A stretch of DNA of 25,216 bases, from positions 1 to 25,216 of the forward strand of contig JBKEBI010000017.1 of NCBI GenBank assembly GCA_047973085.1, given 5' to 3'. Below are positions 15,912 through 22,667 of this stretch, one piece after another; positions within the stretch are counted from its first letter, which is position 1; each line of letters starts with the position of its first letter. A model generated the notes under the pieces. The model worked only from the letters and a program-made list of their open reading frames with translations. It made no database searches and had not been told where the DNA came from. The stretch is from JBKEDG01 sp047973085. GTDB taxonomy: Bacteria > Bacillota_I > Bacilli_A > JBKEDG01. Made by a program: the position numbers and the translations under genes.

Positions 15912-16533
15912 AATACTGTCTATAAAGTCCGATTAGTTTACCTAAAACTTGAACATCTTTTACTATAATAGGTTCTAGTTCATCATTTTCTGGCTGTAGC
16001 CTGTAATGATTTGCTTCTTTATAAAATGTTTTTAATGTCACTTCAAAGTCAGGAGTCATTGCAACAACATGATCTCCATTACGAACATTTGAAGTTTTTT
16101 CAATAATTGCAACATCTCCATCAAATACTCCGATGTTAATCATACTATCTCCTTTAACATTTAAAGTAAAAACTTGTGAATTACTAGGTACCAGGTAACT
16201 TGGCAAATCAATAAATTCATCTGGTGTTTCAATCGCTTCAATTGGATTACCTGCTGTAATCATTCCTAGGTTTGGTACACTTACAATATTATTAGAAATA
16301 TAATTAATATTTTCAATTTGATCTTCAACAAGTTCTATTGCTCTGTTTTTTGAAGTGTTAATTTTTATATATCCTTTATTTTGCAAATTTTTTAAATGAG
16401 CATGCACAGTAGCTGTTGAAGATAAGTTAACACCTTCAGCAATTTCTCTGATACTTGGAGGATATGAGTTTGATTTTATAAAATTTTTAATATATTCATA
16501 AATAATTTGTTGTTTACTAGTTAATTTTTCCAT
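15910..16533 (-). CDS. lexA: LexA repressor of the SOS response
   Basis: A 207-residue LexA. The N-terminal winged helix-turn-helix (about 1-65) contains SIREIAEGVNLSSTATVHAHL. The C-terminal S24 self-cleavage domain keeps all working residues: the Ala94-Gly95 scissile bond in ITAGNP, Ser130 in GDSM and Lys168 in VTLKTF. RecA-stimulated self-cleavage would therefore release SOS genes. The frame is open to 16587, but the ATG at 16533 gives the family start MEKLTSKQQ and has AAGGAG at the right distance. Two LexA boxes lie upstream, one on its own promoter, so autoregulation is expected. Confidence 0.96.
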   Translation of the reverse strand: MEKLTSKQQIIYEYIKNFIKSNSYPPSIREIAEGVNLSSTATVHAHLKNLQNKGYIKINTSKNRAIELVEDQIENINYISNNIVSVPNLGMITAGNPIEAIETPDEFIDLPSYLVPSNSQVFTLNVKGDSMINIGVFDGDVAIIEKTSNVRNGDHVVAMTPDFEVTLKTFYKEANHYRLQPENDELEPIIVKDVQVLGKLIGLYRQY

Positions 16534-16554
16534 TATTTTCATCTCCTTAATAAT

Positions 16555-16583
16555 ATTATACATCAAAAAAATAAAAAAATCAA
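16555..16583 (-). promoter_or_regulatory. Candidate lexA promoter
   Basis: On the minus strand TTGATT (16583-16578) and a perfect TATAAT (16560-16555) are 17 bp apart. The proximal LexA box (16581-16594) overlaps the -35 element. The predicted 5' leader is very short, about 15 bases. Confidence 0.6.
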
Positions 16584-16594
16584 ACAAATGTTCG
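16581..16594 (-). promoter_or_regulatory. LexA (SOS) box 1, lexA-proximal
   Basis: CAAACAAATGTTCG, whose reverse complement CGAACATTTGTTTG fits the Bacillus-type CGAAC-N4-GTTCG box at 9 of 10 fixed positions. It is the exact reverse complement of box 2, with 14 bp between the two. It overlaps the lexA -35. Confidence 0.88.
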
Positions 16595-16602
16595 CAAAAC
16601 GC

Positions 16603-16631
16603 TTGAAACGAACATTTGTTTGTGTTAATAT
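16603..16631 (+). promoter_or_regulatory. SOS-controlled promoter of the small membrane protein gene
   Basis: TTGAAA (16603-16608), a 17-bp spacer and TAATAT (16626-16631). LexA box 2 fills the spacer, so bound LexA would directly exclude RNA polymerase. Confidence 0.7.
16609..16622 (+). promoter_or_regulatory. LexA (SOS) box 2, in the divergent promoter spacer
   Basis: CGAACATTTGTTTG, identical to box 1 read on the other strand. It lies wholly within the 17-bp spacer of the rightward promoter. Confidence 0.9.
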
Positions 16632-16649
16632 ATATGTGAGGTGATAATT

Positions 16650-16826
16650 ATGAAACTAAAAAAATTAAAGAAACAAGAATTTGCATATAGTGGAATACTA
16701 ACTTTGATGATTATATCTAGTTTATGCATTATGATCTTTCAGGATTTAAGATTAACAGGTACAACGATGGATGATTATAAAAATGAAAATAAAAGTCTTT
16801 TATCGGAAACATATTTACAAAAATAA
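16650..16826 (+). CDS. 58-residue SOS-regulated single-span membrane protein, likely division inhibitor
   Basis: A 58-residue protein with a strongly basic N-terminus (MKLKKLKKQ), one hydrophobic span at about 13-31 and a short polar C-terminal tail with several Asp and Glu. The topology suggests the tail is outside the cell. The start is the ATG at 16650, with GAGGTGA five bases upstream; a GTG at 16641 is in frame but lies within that ribosome binding site. It is divergent from lexA, has a LexA box inside its promoter and is followed by tkt and a YneF-family gene. This is the place held by yneA in Bacillus and sosA in Staphylococcus, SOS-induced membrane inhibitors of cell division. Unlike YneA it has no LysM domain. 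Function is inferred from position, size and regulation, not from sequence identity. Confidence 0.75.
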   Translation: MKLKKLKKQEFAYSGILTLMIISSLCIMIFQDLRLTGTTMDDYKNENKSLLSETYLQK

Positions 16827-16855
16827 TTATAAAAATCTTCTATTTATGCTATAAT
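16827..16855 (+). promoter_or_regulatory. Possible tkt promoter
   Basis: A perfect TATAAT at 16850-16855 lies 17 bp after a poor -35 (TTATAA, 16827-16832). tkt could therefore be transcribed apart from the SOS gene upstream. A strong AGGAGG (16865-16870) precedes the tkt ATG. Confidence 0.45.
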
Positions 16856-16877
16856 AATATAGGTAGGAGGTTTTTTT

Positions 16878-18851
16878 ATGACTATAAGTGAAAAGAGTAT
16901 TAATACGTTGAGAGCGTTAGGTTTATCAATGATAGATGAGGCAAATAGTGGGCATCCAGGAATTGTACTTGGAGCAGCTCCAATTATATACACTTTATAT
17001 ACTAAACATATGCATGCCAATGTAGATGATTTAGTTTGGACTAATAGAGATAGATTTGTTATGGCTGCTGGTCATGGATCTGCATTATATTATGCGATGC
17101 TGCATTTAGTGGGATATGATTTATCACTAGAAGATTTAAAGAATTTTAGACAATACAAATCAAAAACACCAGGACATCCTGAATATTTACATACCGCAGG
17201 TGTTGATGCAACGAGTGGTCCGCTGGGTCAAGGAATTGCAATGGGTGTTGGTATGGCAATAGCTGAAGAGTTTTTAAGAGCTAAAAATAGAATTGTTCAT
17301 CATCATACATTTGTTTTATGTGGTGATGGAGATTTACAAGAAGGTGTCACTCAAGAGGCAATGTCTTTTGCAGGTGCACAACAACTATCTAATTTAATTG
17401 TTTTATATGATTCAAATGATATTCAATTAGATACGGAAGTAGCAACTGTAAACATTGAAGATGTAAAAATGAAATATGAAGCTATGGGATGGCATTACAT
17501 TTTAGTTGAAGATGGAAATGATATTGAAAGTATAGATAAGGCTATTATAAATGCAAAGAATGAAAATTCAAAACCTAGTATTATACAAGTAAAAACAAAG
17601 ATTGGATATATGTCTAAACTAGAAGGAACTTGTGCTGCTCATGGTGCTCCTTTTGGAATAGAGGAATCAAAACGTACAATGAAATCACTAGGTTATAGTT
17701 TGAATGAGTTTGAGGTTGAAGAAGAAGTTTACTTACATTTTAAAGATACATTTAGAGAACGTGGAATCAATAAATATGTTATGTGGAATGACTCTCTTGA
17801 AGAACTGCGTGCAGATGATTTTGATTCATACGAAGAGTTAATGAGCTTAATTACTCATGACTTTAATTGTGATTTTGAATCGATATATAATAAGTTTAAA
17901 GATTATGATAAAGCCGCTACAAGAGTTTTAGGTGGAAAAGTCCTTACAGAGATTAGCAATAGTATGTCTAACATTATTGCTGGTAGTGCAGATCTTAGTG
18001 GAAGCACAAAGGTAGTAGGAAACGATGGGGATTTTTGTGTGAAAAATCGATCAGGAAGAAACTTGAAATTTGGTGTAAGAGAGCATGCGATGGCAGCTAT
18101 TGCAAATGGTATAGTACTACATAGTGGTTTTGATGCAGTTGTATCTGGATTCTTTGTGTTTAGTGATTATTCGAAGCCAGCTATTAGAATGGCAGCGCTA
18201 ATGAACATTCCAACAATTTTTACATTTACACATGATAGTGTAGCTGTAGGTGAAGATGGGCCAACGCATGAACCTATAGAGCAACTTGTAATGCTTAGAA
18301 GTACGCCAAATATTGATGTGTTTAGGCCTGCTGATTTAAAGGAAGTAATTGCTAGTTATAAAGTAGCTTTAAATAAACAGAATCCAACAGCAATCATTTT
18401 ATCTAGGCAAGATTTAGTTAATTTGGATAATTATACAAGCTATACTAATACTGAAAAAGGAGCATATTTAGTTAAATCTTTTGAAGAATATGATGGAATA
18501 ATTATTGCAAGTGGTTCTGAACTTGCTTTAGCAATAGAAGTGAGTGATAAGCTTGAAGAGCATAATATTAAATATAATGTTGTAAGTATGGTTTGTATGG
18601 AAATTTTTAATTCGCAACCTACTGAGTATATTGAAAGTATTTTCCCACCTGCTTGCAGAAGAAGAGTTTCAATTGAAATGTCATCTGCGTATAGTTATCA
18701 CCAATATGTTGGTTTAGACGGACTAATTTTTTCAATTGATACATTTGGAATAAGTGCTCCAGGTAATGAAGCTATTGAGCATTTTGGTTTTGATAAGGAA
18801 AACATTTTGTATGAAATAATGAGATTAAGTAATAGAAAGGATAGTGAATAA
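16878..18851 (+). CDS. tkt: Transketolase
   Basis: A 657-residue thiamine-diphosphate enzyme of the non-oxidative pentose phosphate pathway, moving two-carbon ketol units between sugar phosphates. Typical features are GHPG with His26, AGHGSALYY with His66, PGHPE with His100, the ThDP/metal motif GDGDLQEG from 149 with Asp150 and Asn180, the proton-relay Glu402 in VREHAM, and HDSVAVGEDGPTHEP. Length is normal (about 660). It is one base from the next gene. The lexA-tkt-YneF order matches Bacilli. Confidence 0.97.
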   Translation: MTISEKSINTLRALGLSMIDEANSGHPGIVLGAAPIIYTLYTKHMHANVDDLVWTNRDRFVMAAGHGSALYYAMLHLVGYDLSLEDLKNFRQYKSKTPGHPEYLHTAGVDATSGPLGQGIAMGVGMAIAEEFLRAKNRIVHHHTFVLCGDGDLQEGVTQEAMSFAGAQQLSNLIVLYDSNDIQLDTEVATVNIEDVKMKYEAMGWHYILVEDGNDIESIDKAIINAKNENSKPSIIQVKTKIGYMSKLEGTCAAHGAPFGIEESKRTMKSLGYSLNEFEVEEEVYLHFKDTFRERGINKYVMWNDSLEELRADDFDSYEELMSLITHDFNCDFESIYNKFKDYDKAATRVLGGKVLTEISNSMSNIIAGSADLSGSTKVVGNDGDFCVKNRSGRNLKFGVREHAMAAIANGIVLHSGFDAVVSGFFVFSDYSKPAIRMAALMNIPTIFTFTHDSVAVGEDGPTHEPIEQLVMLRSTPNIDVFRPADLKEVIASYKVALNKQNPTAIILSRQDLVNLDNYTSYTNTEKGAYLVKSFEEYDGIIIASGSELALAIEVSDKLEEHNIKYNVVSMVCMEIFNSQPTEYIESIFPPACRRRVSIEMSSAYSYHQYVGLDGLIFSIDTFGISAPGNEAIEHFGFDKENILYEIMRLSNRKDSE

Positions 18852-18852
18852 T

Positions 18853-19065
18853 ATGACTTTAACAGCATATATCTTAATTGCAGTAGCGCTAATTGTAGGA
18901 CTAATAATAGGATTCTTTGTTGCAAGAAGACTTTTTGAAAAACAATTAAAAGATAATCCGCCTATTAATGAAGAGATGATAAAAGCAATGCTTAGACAAA
19001 TGGGTCGTCCTGCTTCACAAAAGCATGTAAATCAGATTATGAAGTCAATGAATCAGTACAAATAA
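18853..19065 (+). CDS. yneF: YneF-family (UPF0154) small membrane protein
   Basis: A 70-residue protein with an N-terminal membrane span at about 4-24, a basic patch (ARRLFEKQLK), then the family block NPPINEEMIKAMLRQMGRPASQKHVNQIMKSM. This is the YneF/UPF0154 pattern. Its function is unknown; conservation next to transketolase in Bacilli is the main clue. The ATG at 18853 follows the tkt stop by one base. A GTG nine bases earlier is in frame but gives a non-family extension. Confidence 0.88.
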   Translation: MTLTAYILIAVALIVGLIIGFFVARRLFEKQLKDNPPINEEMIKAMLRQMGRPASQKHVNQIMKSMNQYK

Positions 19066-19077
19066 TTTGTATTGATT
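19051..19077 (+). repeat. Inverted repeat spanning the yneF stop codon
   Basis: A 13-bp inverted repeat with one G-T pair (arms 19051-19063 and 19065-19077) surrounds the yneF stop. No T-run follows, and the next ribosome binding site (GGAGG) starts four bases later. It is more likely an mRNA hairpin at the gene junction than a terminator. Confidence 0.5.
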
Positions 19078-19090
19078 ATTGGAGGTTATT

Positions 19091-19840
19091 ATGCAAGAAA
19101 TTATTACGATTATAATTGGAGGAATTTTAGCTGGTGTTGTAACAGGCTTAGTAGGAGCTAGTGCTGCAGTTGTTATTACTCCATTGTTTGTTACAGCTTT
19201 AGGTATGGATGCATATACTGCAATTTCTATTGCACTTGCTACTGATGTATTTGCTTCAAGTATCAGTGCAGTAACATATGCAAAGAATGGACTGATAAGA
19301 GTTAAATCTGCTCTACCTATGGTAGTGTTTGCTTCTCTTGGTAGTGTAGTTGGAAGCTACTTAGCAAGTTTTGCAGAGGGATCTACTCTTTCTTCAATAA
19401 GTGTAATTGTAACCCTTGTTATCGGGATCAGATTTTTATGGACTGCGGAAAATCCGCCAAAAGAGACTGAGGGTGGCGAAGCAAGCAAGAATGAGTTTTT
19501 GATAAAGTGTGTTCTTGGGCTAATCATTGGAGTTATTTGTGGTTATATTGGTGCAGGTGGAGGAATGATTATTTTAGCTATTTTGATGATAGTGTTAAAG
19601 TATGACATGAAAGAAGCTGTGGGAACTAGTGTATTTATTATGACGTTTACTGCTTTATCTGGAGCGGTTTCACACTTTCCACATATGGACTTTATACCAA
19701 TTAAAGCAATTTTACTTAGTGGAACATTTTCAATTATTGGTGCTTATTTTGCAGCAAAGTTTGTAGCAAAAGCCAGTCTTCCTTTGTCAAAAAAGGTTGC
19801 TGGAGTGTTACTGATAATAATTTATGCGATTACATCTTAA
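19091..19840 (+). CDS. TauE/SafE-family membrane permease
   Basis: A 249-residue, highly hydrophobic protein with about seven to eight membrane spans in two homologous halves. Each half begins with a glycine-rich helix break: GLVGASAAVVITPLF near 15-29 and GYIGAGGGMIILAIL in the second half. This is the TauE/SafE (DUF81) family, exporters of sulfite, sulfoacetate or similar organic acids. The substrate cannot be told from sequence. The first half has GASAA where many members have GxGGG. The ATG at 19091 is chosen over a TTG at 19079 because GGAGG lies at 19081-19085. Confidence 0.85.
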   Translation: MQEIITIIIGGILAGVVTGLVGASAAVVITPLFVTALGMDAYTAISIALATDVFASSISAVTYAKNGLIRVKSALPMVVFASLGSVVGSYLASFAEGSTLSSISVIVTLVIGIRFLWTAENPPKETEGGEASKNEFLIKCVLGLIIGVICGYIGAGGGMIILAILMIVLKYDMKEAVGTSVFIMTFTALSGAVSHFPHMDFIPIKAILLSGTFSIIGAYFAAKFVAKASLPLSKKVAGVLLIIIYAITS

Positions 19841-19863
19841 GCATTAGATTATCTAATGCTTTT
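19841..19863 (+). terminator. Hairpin with short T-run after the permease gene
   Basis: GCATTAGAT and ATCTAATGC (19841-19859) are perfect 9-base complements around a single base, followed by four T. The stem begins right after the stop codon. The next gene's GGAGG is only six bases further, so the hairpin may only partly terminate transcription. Confidence 0.55.
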
Positions 19864-19880
19864 CTAATGGAGGAAATTTT

Positions 19881-20474
19881 ATGATGATTTCTATTATTTT
19901 ATCAATTTCATTAGCAATGGATGCTTTTGCCACTGCAGTAAGTTTAGGACTATCTTCAACTGTAAGAAAGCAAAAAGATAAGCTTAAAGTTGCATTGTTT
20001 TTTGGTTTTTTCCAGTTTATAATGCCAGCAATTTCAGTGCTTTTAATATTACCTTTTACAGAAAAATACCAATTTTATATAAACGCATTTGGTACAATAT
20101 GTTTGCTAATTTTGGGTGGAAAAATGATATATGAGTCTTTTCAACCACAGCCCAATTTATGTGATAAAACAGTTTGTGATGATATGTGTATAAAAAATGT
20201 TTGTATGAGAACTGGTAAAAGTAAAAACTTAAGTAATAAAAAATTACTGCAATATTCTATAGCAACAAGTATAGATGCACTAGTGGCAGGTCTTGTGATA
20301 AGTACACTTGAACTAAACTTTATCCTAACAATTACTTTAATAGGAGTTATAACTTTTATTTTGTCATATATTGGAGTTAATTTTAGTCGCTTTGTAAAAG
20401 TTAATATGGAAAAAAGATTTGAGCTAATTGGTGGAGTGATTTTAGTGTTACTTGCAATAAAATCAATTATATAG
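19881..20474 (+). CDS. MntP/YtaF-family manganese efflux protein with Cys-rich loop
   Basis: A 197-residue membrane protein with about six spans and the inverted-repeat architecture of MntP. The two signature helices are LAMDAFATAVSLG (Asp14) and SIATSIDALVAGL (Asp132), with acidic residues expected to bind the metal. MntP proteins export Mn2+; the related YtaF proteins of spore formers share the fold, so the substrate is not certain. The cytoplasmic loop between the halves contains four cysteines in 15 residues (94, 99, 103, 108), which the E. coli protein lacks. GGAGG at 19869-19873 supports the first of two adjacent ATGs. There is no room for a yybP-ykoY manganese riboswitch upstream. Confidence 0.82.
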   Translation: MMISIILSISLAMDAFATAVSLGLSSTVRKQKDKLKVALFFGFFQFIMPAISVLLILPFTEKYQFYINAFGTICLLILGGKMIYESFQPQPNLCDKTVCDDMCIKNVCMRTGKSKNLSNKKLLQYSIATSIDALVAGLVISTLELNFILTITLIGVITFILSYIGVNFSRFVKVNMEKRFELIGGVILVLLAIKSII

Positions 20475-20511
20475 GTATTTATGTAATTATGTTTTATTTG
20501 TAGGGTTTTTA

Positions 20512-20520
20512 TGGTAAAAT
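20512..20520 (+). promoter_or_regulatory. Possible extended -10 promoter of pnp
   Basis: TGGTAAAAT (20512-20520) resembles an extended -10 (TG-N-TATAAT, one mismatch). No good -35 is present. It lies in the 69-bp gap between the manganese exporter gene and pnp. Confidence 0.35.
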
Positions 20521-20543
20521 AATATAGAAAAGAGGTATATATA

Positions 20544-22637
20544 ATGAAGAAAACTTATGAATTAGATTTTTATGGAAAAAAACTTGTTGTTGAACTAGGA
20601 GAGATGGCTAAACAGGCTGCAGGAAGTGCATTTATTAGATACGGTGATACTGCAGTTTTAAGTGTTGTTGCCTCTTCAAGTAAACCTGCAACAGTAGACT
20701 TTTTTCCATTGATGGTATTGTATCAAGAAAAACTTTATTCAGCTGGTAAAATACCAGGAGGATTTATAAAAAGAGAGGGAAGACCAAGTGAGAATGCAAC
20801 GCTTACTTCAAGACTGATAGATAGACCGATTAGACCTCTTTTTCCAAAAGGGTTTAAATATGATGTTCAAGTAATTAGTACGGTAATGAGTGTTGATACT
20901 GATCATAGTCCAGAAATGGCTGCGATGTTTGGGTCAAGTTTATCATTAATGCTTTCACCATTACCATTCTTAGGGCCTATAGCAGGTGTTGTTGTCGGTC
21001 TAGTTGATGGAGAATTTGTTGTTAACCCTACTCCAAAACAATTAGAAGATAGTTTGATTGACTTGACAGTTGCAGGAACAAAAGAAGCAATAAACATGGT
21101 AGAAGCAGGAGCAAAAGAAGTAAGTGAAGATGTTATGCTTGATGCAATTATGTTTGGTCATGAAGCAATAAAAAAACTTGTAGCTTTCCAGGAAGAAATT
21201 GTTAGTGATATGAATGTTTCAAAAATGGAGTATGAAGTTGAAACATTTGATGAGGAATTTGAAAAAGAAATTACTGATTTAGTGTTAGCCAATGTTGTTA
21301 GTGCTTTAGAAGAGTTTGATAAAGAAATCCGTAATGAAAAAATTAGTTTATTAAAGGAAGAAGTGCTAGAAAAGTACGAAGAAGAATTTCATGCTAATAT
21401 AAAAAAGGTTATTGATGATTTAGTTAAGCAAGAAATGCGTCGCAGAGTATTAGATGACTCAGTTCGCGTTGATGGTAGAGCTCTGGATGAAATTAGAAGT
21501 TTAAACTCTCAAATTGATATTTTACCGAGAGTGCACGGTAGTTCACTTTTTACTCGTGGTCAAACACAATGTTTAAGCATTACTACGCTTGGAACGCTTA
21601 GAGAGTATCAAATTATTGATGGACTTGGTGTTGAAGATCAAAAGCGTTTCATGCTGCATTATAACTTCCCAGCATTTAGTGTTGGAGAAACTGGAAGATA
21701 TGGAGCACCAGGAAGACGTGAAATAGGACATGGAGCTCTGGGAGAACGTGCCCTACTTCAAATTCTTCCAAATGAAGAAGATTTTCCATATACAATTCGT
21801 GTTGTAAGTGAAATTTTAGAAAGTAATGGTAGTACATCACAGGCAAGTATTTGTGCGGGATGTATGTCACTTATGGCAGCAGGGGTACCAATTAAGGCAC
21901 CAGTTGCAGGGATTGCGATGGGACTTATTAGTGATGGTACAACTCATCGAGTACTTAGTGATATTCAAGGTTTAGAAGACCACTTAGGGGATATGGATTT
22001 TAAGGTTGCTGGAAGTGATAAAGGGATTGTAGCACTTCAAATGGATATTAAGATTATGGGACTTAGTAAGGAAATTTTAAGTGAAGCCTTAGCTCAAGCA
22101 AGAAAAGGAAGAATGGAAATTCTTGATAATATGGTTGCTGCGATAAGTACTCCTAAGTCAGAACTTAGTGAATATGCTCCAAAAATCAAGCAAATGATGA
22201 TTCCAGTTGATAAAATTAAAGATGTTATAGGTCGTGGTGGAGAAGTTATTAGTAAGATTATTGAAGAGTGTGATAATGTGAAAATTGATATTGAAGATGA
22301 TGGAAGAGTAATTGTATATCATACTGATTATGCTGCGATTGAAAAGGCTATTACAAAGATTGAAAATATTACGAGAAGTGCAGAAGTTAATGAATTCTAT
22401 GATGTTGAAGTTGTACGTATTGAAAAGTTTGGTGCTTTTGTTAGGCTTTGGGATGGTTGCGACGGAATGGTTCATATATCTCAACTTGCTCATAAGCGTG
22501 TTGAAAAAGTTGAAGATGTCGTAAAAATTGGAGATAAGTTTAGAGCTAAAGTCATAAAAATTGATGATCGTGGGCGCATAGATTTAAGTAAAAAAGCTGC
22601 AGATGTTAGCAAAGCTATTGTTGAAGAAAAGTCATAG
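20544..22637 (+). CDS. pnp: Polynucleotide phosphorylase
   Basis: A 697-residue 3'-to-5' exoribonuclease that degrades RNA with phosphate. Domains in order: first RNase PH domain (about 10-140, with GRPSENATLTSRLIDRPIRPLFP), the helical linker, second RNase PH domain from about 310 with the phosphate and metal residues in EDHLGDMDF (Asp479 and Asp485), a KH domain with GRGG at 563-566, and an S1 domain at about 617-686. All expected parts are present and length is normal. The rpsO gene that usually precedes pnp is absent here. Confidence 0.97.
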   Translation: MKKTYELDFYGKKLVVELGEMAKQAAGSAFIRYGDTAVLSVVASSSKPATVDFFPLMVLYQEKLYSAGKIPGGFIKREGRPSENATLTSRLIDRPIRPLFPKGFKYDVQVISTVMSVDTDHSPEMAAMFGSSLSLMLSPLPFLGPIAGVVVGLVDGEFVVNPTPKQLEDSLIDLTVAGTKEAINMVEAGAKEVSEDVMLDAIMFGHEAIKKLVAFQEEIVSDMNVSKMEYEVETFDEEFEKEITDLVLANVVSALEEFDKEIRNEKISLLKEEVLEKYEEEFHANIKKVIDDLVKQEMRRRVLDDSVRVDGRALDEIRSLNSQIDILPRVHGSSLFTRGQTQCLSITTLGTLREYQIIDGLGVEDQKRFMLHYNFPAFSVGETGRYGAPGRREIGHGALGERALLQILPNEEDFPYTIRVVSEILESNGSTSQASICAGCMSLMAAGVPIKAPVAGIAMGLISDGTTHRVLSDIQGLEDHLGDMDFKVAGSDKGIVALQMDIKIMGLSKEILSEALAQARKGRMEILDNMVAAISTPKSELSEYAPKIKQMMIPVDKIKDVIGRGGEVISKIIEECDNVKIDIEDDGRVIVYHTDYAAIEKAITKIENITRSAEVNEFYDVEVVRIEKFGAFVRLWDGCDGMVHISQLAHKRVEKVEDVVKIGDKFRAKVIKIDDRGRIDLSKKAADVSKAIVEEKS

Positions 22638-22648
22638 ACTTTTCTTTT
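22624..22648 (+). terminator. AT-rich hairpin over the pnp stop codon
   Basis: Perfect 10-bp arms (22624-22633 and 22637-22646) with the loop ATA enclose the pnp stop, then a short T-rich run. It may end pnp transcription or protect the mRNA. dnaE follows after 19 bases with no visible promoter, so read-through seems needed. Confidence 0.5.
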
Positions 22649-22667
22649 CTTGATAAAGGAGGTTTTT

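Noticed and set aside
16641..16649. GTG start for the small SOS gene
   Set aside because: The GTG is part of the GAGGTGA ribosome binding site that fits the ATG at 16650.
19841..19880. A yybP-ykoY manganese riboswitch before the MntP gene
   Set aside because: The gap is only 40 bases and is filled by a hairpin and the ribosome binding site.
22158..22493. A 111-codon minus-strand frame opposite the KH/S1 part of pnp
   Set aside because: Low-complexity Asn/Ile-rich product, no ribosome binding site, opposite highly conserved domains.
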